This document shows, piece after piece, positions 6,590 to 14,202 of a DNA stretch of 33,472 bases. How positions within the stretch are numbered: the first letter of the stretch is position 1; the number at the start of each line of letters is the position of its first letter. The DNA comes from Flavobacterium sp. NRK F7 (GTDB lineage: Bacteria; Bacteroidota; Bacteroidia; Flavobacteriales; Flavobacteriaceae): assembly GCF_024054195.1 (NCBI RefSeq), contig NZ_JAMXLB010000001.1:3668627-3702098 (forward strand), given 5' to 3'. A program made the translations under genes and the position numbers. A model generated the notes under the pieces. That model searched no databases. It saw only the letters and a program-made list of their open reading frames with translations, and was not told the origin of the DNA.

Positions 6590-8392
6590 TTACAGATATT
6601 CTTCAAAAATTTCAGTCATTTTATTTCTCCAATTTTCTGGTAAATCATTCCAATTCTCTCCCCATGCTAAAGTTTGATTATATGCTTTAAACGGCTTTTC
6701 GTATGTTGCGACATATCCTAATTCATCTTCAACATTGTTAGACATCAAAACAATTTTTCCCATACCATTTAGAGCAGCTGCTATGGGTTCATTGAATTTT
6801 GCTGCATTGGGTTCTTCTGCATCTATATCATGAACTACAATAGGATTTATACCCATTGAAGTCAAGTATTTTACCAGTCCAATAATAGCAGCCTTTCCTC
6901 GAGCTTTTATAATTTCGAAATCGGATAATATCTTAAAATATTTATGTCTTTCTAATTTTTTAATAGATTCTTTTATAAGTATGTCTTCAGTATCACCTTC
7001 AATGATTACAACGTTTTTTGTAAAGAAAATTCTTGAAACATAACTGTCAATTTTAAGAATCATTTTTACATATGATTTATCGTCTCCTTGTAGGTACTTA
7101 AATTTTTCTGTTACACTAAAAGTGTCACATTCAACATGATTTCCACAATTAAACAATCTATTTAAAATTTGTTTAGGTTTTCTAGCTAAATCAATTATAT
7201 ATGGAGAATGTGTTGAAGCAACTATTTGCGAAGAACTTGAACTTAACTCATAAATTGCTTCTCTCATCTGATTCGCAGCACTAGGATGTAAATAAGTTTC
7301 AGGTTCTTCAAAACAAACTATTAGTGACCTTGCATGGTCATCTTCTTTTCTTGACAACCATTGCTGTCTATATCTTAACATCCCAAAGACGGCGGCTCTA
7401 ACCATCCCTGTTCCTTGATTGTCTACACTCGTTTTAATGTTGCTTGACATTTCGACAAGAAAACTCGGTTTCAAACTTGACGGGTCGCTTAAGCTAGTAG
7501 AAGCGTGTAATTTTGAATCAGGGAATACCGTTGATAATACACCATTAAGCTCATTCATCATTTTTCCAAATTCTGATTCCTCATCTTCTGGGTCAAGTTC
7601 CTTTGCTAGATTATTTAAGTGAATTTGAGCATTTTTAAAATTATCAGATCTTTCTCTTACTGTTTCAAATAATTCAACTAGTGTTTTACTTAAAACGCCA
7701 GTTCCAGAACCTTGAATTTCTTGCATGCTTACATCAACAGGAATAAGTAGAAATCTAGGCAACATTTTTAAAACATTTCCAGGAATTCCTCCAGGATTCT
7801 GAAACCAAAATTCTTCTTCCGAAATATCCCAAATATCATCAATAAGTTCTAGTTTTTCAAGAACACCTTTAGATTTACCAATATTGCTATTTAAATCTTC
7901 AAAATATTCTGAAATAATTTCTTGTGACAAACCATTATCAATATAATCTTGAGGTTTTTTACATTCTAAAAAAGCCTCTTTTATTGTTCTTACTTTTGAT
8001 TTAAATTCAATTACAACATCTTTTCCTAGTTCATAAGTCTTTCTATAAATAACTGATAAACCTGTATCTTCTGAGCCTTCCTCAACTTCATAATTAAATA
8101 TTCTTCCTTTGAAGCCTCTCCATGATTTAGCTTCTTCGGGCAAATTTCTAAATTCTGCTTCAAGAGTAATTGTAGTAGTGTCTACTTTAACTTCATTCGT
8201 TTCTTCATCCAAAATAGAATGATAATCTGAATTTGTTAATTGTTTTTTTGCTGATAATAATGTCTCGATTGCCTTTATAATGGAGCTCTTACCACAATTA
8301 TTTTGTCCAATAAGGAAAGTAGCATCTCCAAATTGAACGGTTATTTCTTTCAGTCTTTTATAGCCTGAAATTTTTAAAGTATGAATTTTCAT
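6590..8392 (-). CDS. OLD-family ATP-dependent endonuclease (AAA ATPase plus TOPRIM)
   Basis: The N-terminal ABC/SMC-type ATPase has Walker A GQNNCGKSS (residues 29-37), a Walker B region LIVCFEEPE (356-363) followed by TYLHP, and an H-loop STHSP (392-396). The C-terminal TOPRIM nuclease domain shows VVIIEGDTED (Glu464), HDIDAEE (Asp521/Asp523) and NNVEDELG (from 551). OLD proteins are DNA nucleases. One comes from phage P2, others are anti-phage effectors, and GajA of Gabija is a relative. No UvrD-like GajB helicase is adjacent, so it is not a canonical Gabija locus; a solitary (class 1) OLD or a partner of the PIN/Abi_C genes is more likely. The gene is bracketed by inverted repeats at 6573-6588 and 8422-8437, which suggests it moves as a cassette. 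Length (600 aa) is normal. Confidence 0.9.
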   Translation of the reverse strand: MKIHTLKISGYKRLKEITVQFGDATFLIGQNNCGKSSIIKAIETLLSAKKQLTNSDYHSILDEETNEVKVDTTTITLEAEFRNLPEEAKSWRGFKGRIFNYEVEEGSEDTGLSVIYRKTYELGKDVVIEFKSKVRTIKEAFLECKKPQDYIDNGLSQEIISEYFEDLNSNIGKSKGVLEKLELIDDIWDISEEEFWFQNPGGIPGNVLKMLPRFLLIPVDVSMQEIQGSGTGVLSKTLVELFETVRERSDNFKNAQIHLNNLAKELDPEDEESEFGKMMNELNGVLSTVFPDSKLHASTSLSDPSSLKPSFLVEMSSNIKTSVDNQGTGMVRAAVFGMLRYRQQWLSRKEDDHARSLIVCFEEPETYLHPSAANQMREAIYELSSSSSQIVASTHSPYIIDLARKPKQILNRLFNCGNHVECDTFSVTEKFKYLQGDDKSYVKMILKIDSYVSRIFFTKNVVIIEGDTEDILIKESIKKLERHKYFKILSDFEIIKARGKAAIIGLVKYLTSMGINPIVVHDIDAEEPNAAKFNEPIAAALNGMGKIVLMSNNVEDELGYVATYEKPFKAYNQTLAWGENWNDLPENWRNKMTEIFEEYL

Positions 8393-8421
8393 TTAATTTA
8401 TTAGTTATGGAGTTTGTTTGG

Positions 8422-8437
8422 TAATATTTCTGCTAAC
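8422..8437 (-). repeat. Right copy of the inverted repeat bracketing the OLD gene
   Basis: TAATATTTCTGCTAAC is the inverse complement of the left copy with one mismatch. It lies 30 bp upstream of the OLD start codon. Outside it is a tight hairpin and then CTACCCAAA (8469-8477), inverted relative to TTTGGGTAG at 6559-6567. Confidence 0.7.
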
Positions 8438-8447
8438 TAGTATATAT

Positions 8448-8464
8448 GCGCTACTAAGTAGCGC
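8448..8464. repeat. Tight GC-rich hairpin outside the right repeat
   Basis: GCGCTAC TAA GTAGCGC is a perfect 7-bp stem with a 3-nt loop. It is conspicuous in a very AT-rich stretch. It sits between the inverted repeat and the CTACCCAAA block and is probably part of the same element boundary. Confidence 0.5.
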
Positions 8465-8548
8465 CAATCTACCCAAATGCAGATGTATATACGAAGTTTA
8501 TTATCCTTTATCACTTCTCAAATATACCCCATCACTTTCAAAATTCCT

Positions 8549-8598
8549 ATACGTATAAATACGTATTTTTGCCTGTTATTTGTACGTATTAATACGTA
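8549..8598. promoter_or_regulatory. Two ATACGTAT-type palindromes (candidate operator or iteron pair)
   Basis: ATACGTAT-AA-ATACGTAT at 8549-8566 and TACGTATTAATACGTA at 8583-8598 are near-identical dyads. Their centres are about 33 bp apart, close to three helical turns. Four copies of the half-site TACGTA in 50 bp look like binding sites for a dimeric protein acting cooperatively. The regulated promoter is unclear: the OLD gene lies to the left and the element operon ends to the right. Confidence 0.5.
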
Positions 8599-9014
8599 TA
8601 TTTTAACAAAATCTATATTTTTTATGTAAACATTTTAATAAATAAATACTTTTACTTTGTTGGTGTTTGTTTCTTGTTTTTACGAATTAAGTACTTTTAT
8701 GGTATAATTAATTTGAGAGTACATTAGAATAAAGCTTGAACACATTTATGTCTTTATAAAAAATAGACAATAAAGATTTGTTTTATATTCTTTGAAAGAA
8801 AAATTAATCCCTAATGTATGATTAAAATAATCTGAAATTGATTAATTGTAGGAAATTTTAATAAATAAAGTAACACGTTTTGGTACGAATCAAATTGAAA
8901 GAAATAATTTGTCTATGCGAACCCATTTAAAACGATTGCAACGCAAAACCATTTGTTTTTCTAGAAGTTACATACAGTTGCAATGTATATTGCGCATTTA
9001 TTTCTGGAGTTGAG

Positions 9015-9722
9015 TTATTTTCTATAACTCTTATCTTGTAATTGAATAAAATTGAAATTACCCATAATTCGATCATACACTCTGCCTTCATACCTGTAAA
9101 ATTCTTCAATGGCTAATTCCATGTTATTTGGATTTTCTTCTTGATAGTTGGCTGTTATAATAGAAGCGATTTTTTTATTTTCACATCTTTTAAAAAGTAT
9201 TTCTTTAAATATATCCTTTTTCCCAAACCGAGAGGCTTCTTTTTCACTTTTTAAATCATCAAATATTCGATATCCGTTATTATATTTTTCATTAAAAGCT
9301 GACATATCTTCTTGTATGGTTGTTTCAAATTCTTGAACCACATCAATTACTGCATTGAATTTTAAAGTAATTTGAGATTTGAAAACTGAATTGATTAAGT
9401 TTTGAAATGTTTTTAAAATGGTGCTTTTTCCTGTGCCATAACCACCTATAATAATTAACCCTTTTTGTAATGAAAAGTTGCTGCCAATGATAGGGTAGAG
9501 TAGGTTGGAATTGAAAAAATTATCTTTGTTTTGGAAATAGTAAATTAAGGTGTAAACCAATTGTTTCGCTTCTATATTTTCAATAAAAGGAACTTGATGA
9601 TCTCTAAAGTATTGATTTTTAAAATACTGATATATTTTTTTTGCTTCAATAGTTTCAGGAAGTCTAGGTTTTATCAATTCTAATTCATTTGATTTAGTCA
9701 ATAAATTTATATCAATCTCCAT
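9015..9722 (-). CDS. DnaC/IstB-like ATPase (helicase-loader type) of the mobile element
   Basis: This 235-residue P-loop ATPase has Walker A GGYGTGKST (about 92-100) and a Walker B-like YRIFDDL (about 149-155). SIITANYQEENP follows, like the sensor segment of DnaC/IstB loaders. The size fits a helicase loader. It is the last gene of the element's replication operon, 10 bp after the initiator-like gene, which supports a role in loading the host helicase. IstB-type transposition ATPase is the alternative, but no IstA transposase is present. Confidence 0.72.
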   Translation of the reverse strand: MEIDINLLTKSNELELIKPRLPETIEAKKIYQYFKNQYFRDHQVPFIENIEAKQLVYTLIYYFQNKDNFFNSNLLYPIIGSNFSLQKGLIIIGGYGTGKSTILKTFQNLINSVFKSQITLKFNAVIDVVQEFETTIQEDMSAFNEKYNNGYRIFDDLKSEKEASRFGKKDIFKEILFKRCENKKIASIITANYQEENPNNMELAIEEFYRYEGRVYDRIMGNFNFIQLQDKSYRK

Positions 9723-9732
9723 GTTGTATTGT

Positions 9733-10386
9733 TTAACGGTTAGTATATATCTTCTTTTTGTCGATTGAGTTAGTATTATAATTTTTCCAACTGGATAATC
9801 GAGTCTCTAAATTCCAAAATTTTTCTTCTTCAAATCTCAGCCGCCCAGTTTGCTTGTTTTCTTCTGTCCAAAATTTTAAAAACTGTTGTAAGACATCCAT
9901 TGAAAATTGATTTCTAAAATTGAAAATTTGTGTTTTAAAAATTTCTATTCTTTCTTTAATTTCTATTTCTTTATTTACTTTATTAGTTGTTGTGATTGGT
10001 GTGTTATCGGATTGTTTTTTGTTTGTGTTTGGAACTTCAATTGGTTGGTTATTTGAAATAGCTATTTCATCATAAATAATTGATTTTGTTATTTTTATTC
10101 GAGTGAATTTGTTTGTGCTTTTTACAACTATATAGTTAGTTGTTTTAAGTTTTTTTAGAGCCGTTCTGATAATGTTTTCAGATAAGTCTAATTCTTTACT
10201 CAGATTTTTTATAGATGTGATTAATTCTCCAGGATAAATGATATGTCCTTGCCAATTTTTAGTAGTGTAATTACATTTAAGTAGCAAATGAATCATAACT
10301 CTAAAAGTGTTATTGTCTTGATACCATTCCCAATCAAGCATATTTCGTTTTAATTTTATAAAACCTTTGTCTATAGTATCTTCCAT
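9733..10386 (-). CDS. Replication-initiator-like winged-helix protein of the mobile element
   Basis: The protein opens with GFIKLKRNMLDWEWYQDNNT and then RVMIHLLLKCNY, followed by HIIYPGELITSIKNLSKELD and a helix-turn-helix region SENIIRTALKKLKTTNYIVV. This arrangement is typical of phage or mobile-element replisome-organiser/DnaD-type N-terminal domains in Bacteroidota. The middle is a low-complexity Thr/Asn/Lys linker. The C-terminus (FRNQFSMDVLQQFLKFWTEE, then FWNLETRLSSW) resembles a short DnaB-interacting tail seen in such proteins. It lies 4 bp from the gene before it and 10 bp from the ATPase after it, so it is surely in one operon. Confidence 0.68.
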   Translation of the reverse strand: MEDTIDKGFIKLKRNMLDWEWYQDNNTFRVMIHLLLKCNYTTKNWQGHIIYPGELITSIKNLSKELDLSENIIRTALKKLKTTNYIVVKSTNKFTRIKITKSIIYDEIAISNNQPIEVPNTNKKQSDNTPITTTNKVNKEIEIKERIEIFKTQIFNFRNQFSMDVLQQFLKFWTEENKQTGRLRFEEEKFWNLETRLSSWKNYNTNSIDKKKIYTNR

Positions 10387-10390
10387 TTCT

Positions 10391-10798
10391 TTATTTTTTT
10401 AGATAAACAACAGTTCTCAACTCAATGTCATAATAGGGATAATTGCCATAAGAATCGGTTTGCATATTTAATATCTCATGATACCTTTTTAAAACCAGTT
10501 CTTTGATATCTTTAATATCTTTTTTGGTGGCAGGTTTATTTTCATCTCGTGTTAACCAATTTGTAATGGTATTGACTGCAAATGTTCCAACAGCTGCATT
10601 TCCAATTCCAGCAACGCTCATTTTATCAATGGAGGTTTTATTATTTTTATTTATATTGATTGGAAATGAAAGTTGTGATTTCTTTTTTAAGTTGAAAGCA
10701 AGTGTTCTGCAACTATTACTGCAATACTTTTGTTTCTTTCTTCTTCTAGGTTTATACTCTTTGTTACAATAATGACAGTTATATAAATAGTTTTCCAT
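10391..10798 (-). CDS. Small zinc-ribbon protein of the mobile element
   Basis: The N-terminus carries CHYC-x14-CSNSC, a four-cysteine zinc ribbon, with a basic stretch PRRRKKQK between the pairs, so nucleic-acid binding is plausible. A small-residue run IGNAAVGTFAVNTI (about 64-78) could be a short membrane or buried helix. The C-terminal half (KDIKDIKELVLKRYHEIL) is helical and charged. The same cysteine pattern opens the 186-residue protein at 13452-14012, so the two share a module. Function unknown. Confidence 0.65.
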   Translation of the reverse strand: MENYLYNCHYCNKEYKPRRRKKQKYCSNSCRTLAFNLKKKSQLSFPININKNNKTSIDKMSVAGIGNAAVGTFAVNTITNWLTRDENKPATKKDIKDIKELVLKRYHEILNMQTDSYGNYPYYDIELRTVVYLKK

Positions 10799-10819
10799 AT
10801 GCGTAAAGTTTACGTTAGA

Positions 10820-11176
10820 TTAACGATTAAAAAGAGGCTTTTTGGCTAAATACTCGTTTACTTTAGCTTCTAAATCGGATTTGGAATTGTTTTTTCCATT
10901 CTCTAACCAATGCAGAATATCCAATTTTGAGAAGCGTAACATTTTCCCCTTTTTTATATAAGGAATTGTATTACGATGCACGTGTCCGTAAATTGTTGGT
11001 TTGGTTAAACCAATGAGCTTAGTTAGTTCTTCAATATTGAGAAACTCATCGTCAGATGTTTTTGAAGAAACAATAGGTGTAAAGTTACCTTCTAATTTGT
11101 TTTGAATGTTTGCTGAAATTTGCTCTGCAAGTGCTTTAATATCGTCTTCGGATATTAAATAAAATGGTTGTTTCAT
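10820..11176 (-). CDS. Excisionase-like helix-turn-helix protein
   Basis: This 118-residue protein has a C-terminal HTH_17/MerR-like DNA-binding domain: FLNIEELTKLIGLTKPTIYG, HRNTIPYIKKGKMLRFSKLD, ILHWLEN. Such proteins act as excisionases (recombination directionality factors) or as repressors in Bacteroidota integrative elements. It heads the replication operon. A perfect 9-bp inverted repeat overlaps the promoter in front of it, which fits autoregulation. Confidence 0.75.
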   Translation of the reverse strand: MKQPFYLISEDDIKALAEQISANIQNKLEGNFTPIVSSKTSDDEFLNIEELTKLIGLTKPTIYGHVHRNTIPYIKKGKMLRFSKLDILHWLENGKNNSKSDLEAKVNEYLAKKPLFNR

Positions 11177-11181
11177 TTTTA

Positions 11182-11212
11182 TATATGTTTATAATTTCTT
11201 GACAAACATATA
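11182..11212. promoter_or_regulatory. Promoter with overlapping inverted-repeat operator of the replication operon
   Basis: TATATGTTT (11182-11190) and AAACATATA (11204-11212) are perfect inverted arms 13 bp apart. On the minus strand the outer arm contains TATGTTTG (11210-11203), a match to the Bacteroidota TAnnTTTG box, about 27 bp from the ATG at 11176. A repressor bound here would block the promoter. Confidence 0.55.
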
Positions 11213-11220
11213 AATGAAAA

Positions 11221-11245
11221 ATCCCCAAAGAAATAGTTTGGGGAT
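11221..11245 (-). terminator. Terminator of the integrase operon
   Basis: The stem ATCCCCAAA (11221-11229) / TTTGGGGAT (11237-11245) has a 7-nt loop. On the minus strand it is followed by TTTTCATTT. It lies downstream of the 333-residue orphan and just upstream of the next operon's promoter, so it separates the two operons. Confidence 0.65.
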
Positions 11246-11321
11246 GGCTTATGGATTGCTTAGGTATGTTTTAAGATTTTGATTATTAGTTGTTTGTGTT
11301 TTTTAAACATTGATTAATTTA

Positions 11322-12323
11322 TCATTTTTTTGTTTTATTTTGTTCGTTTAGTAAAGTAGTTTTATGTATTTTTAATCTTTGCTTTGTGATATTTAAATCG
11401 TAATCATCAAATTTTTTAAAAATAATATCTACAATATCTATCATTGTTTGAATACTTCCTTTTCTTAGAATTCCCTTGTTTACTTTATTGTAAAATGGAT
11501 TTATAGAAGGAGAAACTTCAAAAATTGATTTATCTTTAATTTCGCCAATTAATATTAAGATTTTAATTTTTTCAGTTAGAGGTATTGAATTTTTATCTGA
11601 CAGACAGAGGTTTAATAGTAATGCTTGTTCATTAATATCAAAATCATGTATTTCATAATCACTAACTTTTTTAACTTCTCTGAATGAACTATTTTTAATT
11701 TCTTCTGTTATTATAATATAATTAGTGTTGTTAAATTCATCAGTTTCTTCTTTGGCATAAGGAATAAATTTATTAGGATAAAATTTCTTATGTAGTTTTT
11801 TATATATAGAACTATTTACAACATGTCCTTCAAAAGGTTTTAAATAAAAATCACCATTATAGTTATTGTCATAGAATAATATGTATAAATGGCTATTCTT
11901 TGAAAATAAAATTTCAATTTTTTTTGAAGTATCATATTGTAATAAATATTTAACAAAGTTTTCAAAAGTTAAATTATCAAATTCTTCACAATATTTCACA
12001 TTTGATATCTTACTAAAATTCTTAAAAGAAGGATACGCTTCATACATTTCATTTTGTAAAGCTAATTTAATTGCATCTTGTTTATTATCATATGTATTAA
12101 CTGAGTTTTTATAAAGATTATAATATGTTTCAAAATGAGATCGATAAATATCAATAAAATTTGCTCTTATGAATGTTTCATATAGGGCAGTTCTTGTTTT
12201 ATCAATTGCATATTCTGATTTTCTGTCTTGACTCTTAAACTCTTTAAATTTCTTTTTTATAAAGCTTTCAATTTTTATCTGTTCAGTTGTAATTATATCG
12301 TCTATTCTATCAAGAAATTCCAT
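11322..12323 (-). CDS. Orphan 333-residue protein co-encoded with the integrase
   Basis: I do not recognise the family. The start codon at 12323 overlaps the end of the integrase gene by 14 bp, so the two are translationally linked. The sequence is lysine-, asparagine- and phenylalanine-rich with no signal peptide or membrane helix. The N-terminal 60 residues are charged helix (TEQIKIESFIKKKFKEFKSQ). The C-terminal part (LTEKIKILILIGEIKDKSIF, then NKVNKGILRKGSIQTMIDIV) is also helical. Proteins of this size commonly follow integrases in flavobacterial elements; RteC-like regulators are one possibility, not supported by any clear motif. A role in regulation or transfer of the element is inferred from position only. 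Confidence 0.65.
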   Translation of the reverse strand: MEFLDRIDDIITTEQIKIESFIKKKFKEFKSQDRKSEYAIDKTRTALYETFIRANFIDIYRSHFETYYNLYKNSVNTYDNKQDAIKLALQNEMYEAYPSFKNFSKISNVKYCEEFDNLTFENFVKYLLQYDTSKKIEILFSKNSHLYILFYDNNYNGDFYLKPFEGHVVNSSIYKKLHKKFYPNKFIPYAKEETDEFNNTNYIIITEEIKNSSFREVKKVSDYEIHDFDINEQALLLNLCLSDKNSIPLTEKIKILILIGEIKDKSIFEVSPSINPFYNKVNKGILRKGSIQTMIDIVDIIFKKFDDYDLNITKQRLKIHKTTLLNEQNKTKK

Positions 12324-13455
12324 CTAAGTTTAAATTTATGCGGTTAGCAGCTTCTATTTTATTTTTGTCTAAAATCTTTGTATAAATTTGAGTTGTTGCA
12401 ACGTTTTTGTGACCTAATAATTTGGATACAGTATAAATGTCTGTTCCATTTGCAAGTTGCAACGTAGCGTAACTATGTCTAAAGTTATGAAAAGAAATTT
12501 TCTTTGTAATATTTGCATCTTGCAACCATAATTTTAAAGGTCTAGTAATTTGTGAATATTTGATATTACCAAATATTAGGTCTTCTGAATTATCTTGTGA
12601 CTTAAGTATATTGTAAGCTGTTTCAGAAATAGGATGATTTTTAATGTTTTTTGTTTTTTGTTCTCTAAACTGAATATAGTATCCTTGATGTTTGTCATTA
12701 AAAACATCTTTCCAAGTTAAATTAGTAACATCAATGAAACGTAACCCAGTTAAAGCTGAAAACAAAGCCATATGTTTAACCTTTTCATCTTTGATAGGTG
12801 TTTTCCATAATGCTGTTAGTTCTTCTTCTGTCAAATATTCTCTATGGGTTTCTTCTTCTTTAATGTATTTTGCATCTTCAGCTAGATTAATTGAGATAAA
12901 GTTTCTTTTGTAGGCTTGTTTTAAAACGTAGATAAAGTTTTTGTAATAGGATGATGCTGTATTTATAGAAATTCTTTTAGGCTCTTTTGCATTTCTTGTT
13001 GTTTTAACTTGTAATAAATAATTTCTATATCGATTAATGTAAGTAGTATCTAATTGACTGCTCATAATTATACCATTAGAAAAATTAATAAAATGATTTA
13101 AAGAAGCTTTCCATGTATTATAATTGGAGAGACTGGTTTTATTGTAATATTCATCAACGATAGTTTGATAAAAATTTACAAAGTCAACATTAAGATTGAT
13201 ATTTTCTTTGAAGCCAAATTCTTTATTTCTAATTTGAAGCTCTCTTTTTGATTTTACAAGATTAGCAACTTCAAAAGCTTCTTGATTGTATTTTCTTTCT
13301 TCTTGATTTTTAGGATTTATATAAACGTGTAGATCAAGAAATTCTCTTCTAGTTTTGGCTCCAGTTGTTGGATTGATGATTTCAGGATAATAATCCAAAT
13401 ACAAACTTTCCTTTTCAGATTTTAATTTTTTCTTTCGTAAAGTAACTTTTATCAT
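12310..13455 (-). CDS. Tyrosine recombinase (integrase) of the element
   Basis: The 381-residue Bacteroidota-type integrase has three parts. An arm-type DNA-binding N-terminus (MIKVTLRKKKLKSEKESLYL) is followed by a SAM-like core-binding domain (about 90-185) and then the catalytic domain. Active-site residues are complete: Arg239 in SALTGLRFIDV, His323 and Arg326 in SFHNFRHSYA, His349 in LLGHKN, and nucleophile Tyr358 in ATTQIYTK. It should catalyse site-specific integration and excision. Its ATG overlaps the TGA of the upstream HTH gene (ATGA), showing translational coupling. The operon reads away from mnmE, whose 3' end is the likely integration target. Confidence 0.93.
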   Translation of the reverse strand: MIKVTLRKKKLKSEKESLYLDYYPEIINPTTGAKTRREFLDLHVYINPKNQEERKYNQEAFEVANLVKSKRELQIRNKEFGFKENINLNVDFVNFYQTIVDEYYNKTSLSNYNTWKASLNHFINFSNGIIMSSQLDTTYINRYRNYLLQVKTTRNAKEPKRISINTASSYYKNFIYVLKQAYKRNFISINLAEDAKYIKEEETHREYLTEEELTALWKTPIKDEKVKHMALFSALTGLRFIDVTNLTWKDVFNDKHQGYYIQFREQKTKNIKNHPISETAYNILKSQDNSEDLIFGNIKYSQITRPLKLWLQDANITKKISFHNFRHSYATLQLANGTDIYTVSKLLGHKNVATTQIYTKILDKNKIEAANRINLNLDGIS

Positions 13456-14012
13456 GATATAAAAATTTGGTCAATATCCTCTTTTTTAACTAACACATGT
13501 TTACCGTAATTTTTCTTTTCAATATTCAAACGATTCAGGATATTGTATAAGGCACTACTTGAAATATGATATTTTTCAATTATTTCATTAATGTTATAAG
13601 CGTTTTCAGGAGTAATGTTCTGTTTGATTTTTTCTTTATTTAGATTTGAAGAATTCATGTTTAACTCAAAATAATAATCGATATCTTTTCTTCGTATCAA
13701 TGTCTTTCTCTCTGAAAAATTGTAAGCATTAAGTTCTTTATTTTGTATTAAACGATAAACGGTTCTTTTAGACATGTTTAAAATCAATGCAGTTTCATTA
13801 ACCGTTAAAAAATCTTTTTTATTGACTTCTTCGATTGATGTAATATTTAGTTTCGTTGCCTTTTCAATAGTTTCAATTTCTCCTTTTTTCTTGACTAATT
13901 TGTAATGTTTTCTATTGCAATTATGAGAGCAATAACGTGTCTTAATTGTTTTAGCAATAAACTCTTTTTGACAAAATTCACATATTTTTTTTATCGATAG
14001 ATTCGAGCTCAT
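13452..14012 (-). CDS. Zinc-ribbon / double helix-turn-helix regulator of the element
   Basis: Three modules are visible in 186 residues. A zinc ribbon CEFC-x13-CSHNC lies at about 11-32, much like the one in the protein at 10391-10798. An HTH_17/excisionase-type domain follows (FLTVNETALILNMSKRTVYR, then LIQNKELNAYNFSERKTLIR). A second HTH of the same kind is at the C-terminus (YNINEIIEKYHISSSALYNI, then HVLVKKEDIDQIF). It is the first gene of the integrase operon and overlaps int by 4 bp. Excision control or repression of its own promoter, which has repeated sites, is the likely role. Confidence 0.75.
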   Translation of the reverse strand: MSSNLSIKKICEFCQKEFIAKTIKTRYCSHNCNRKHYKLVKKKGEIETIEKATKLNITSIEEVNKKDFLTVNETALILNMSKRTVYRLIQNKELNAYNFSERKTLIRRKDIDYYFELNMNSSNLNKEKIKQNITPENAYNINEIIEKYHISSSALYNILNRLNIEKKNYGKHVLVKKEDIDQIFIS

Positions 14013-14102
14013 AAATAAGATTTTAACTTGTAATATAAAATTAATTAAACTTTTATAAGTTAATTTAAGAAGAAATAAGTGCCATAATTTCTCTTGTTAT
14101 TT

Positions 14103-14146
14103 CAAAGATAGAAAAAAAATATTTTCGAGGTACAAGTGAGGTACAA
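14103..14146 (-). promoter_or_regulatory. Integrase-operon promoter with tandem operator repeats
   Basis: On the minus strand TATCTTTG (14110-14103) matches the TAnnTTTG box, with a TTG 22 bp upstream (14135-14133). That TTG lies inside a direct repeat: TTGTACCTC occurs twice with 11-bp spacing (14127-14135 and 14138-14146). Repeats one helical turn apart over the upstream promoter box suggest a repressor site, or arm-type binding sites for the integrase. Confidence 0.55.
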
Positions 14147-14202
14147 ATAATTGAAAAAATAGCATAAATTTTAAAAAATCATTTGAAGTTTATAAAATAA
14201 AA

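Larger units (their letters stand above)
8393..9014. other. 622-bp non-coding stretch between the OLD gene and the element core
   Basis: No convincing gene is seen on either strand; a 60-codon minus frame at 8927-9109 is only a shadow of the ATPase gene. The stretch contains the right inverted repeat of the OLD cassette, a GC hairpin, the paired ATACGTAT palindromes, and several TTGCAA/TTGCG-type words at 8935-9000. An AT-rich, repeat-bearing gap beside replication-type genes would suit a replication origin or a transfer/attachment region of the element, but nothing proves this. Confidence 0.4.
9015..14146. mobile_element. Core of an integrative element next to mnmE (left boundary not defined)
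   Basis: The core comprises a tyrosine integrase, two HTH/excisionase-like proteins, an initiator-like protein and a DnaC-like ATPase. They lie in two operons pointing away from mnmE. No capsid, tail, relaxase or type IV secretion genes are visible, so it is a small integrative island or satellite-like element, possibly mobilised by a helper. The defence-type genes at 3731-8392 may be its cargo. No convincing second copy of the mnmE 3'-end sequence was found in the window, so the left attachment site may lie outside it. Confidence 0.7.

Noticed and set aside
6441..6600. True integron attC site
   Set aside because: No GTTRRRY/RYYYAAC boxes and no integron integrase; the only recombinase is an arm-binding Bacteroidota type far away. 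Kept only as attC-like in shape.
6590..8392. Canonical Gabija system (GajA)
   Set aside because: The OLD ATPase/TOPRIM architecture fits GajA, but no UvrD-like GajB helicase is next to it; the neighbours are a PIN gene and a long non-coding gap.
8927..9109. 60-codon minus-strand frame
   Set aside because: It overlaps the 3' end of the DnaC-like ATPase gene in another frame and has no recognisable product.
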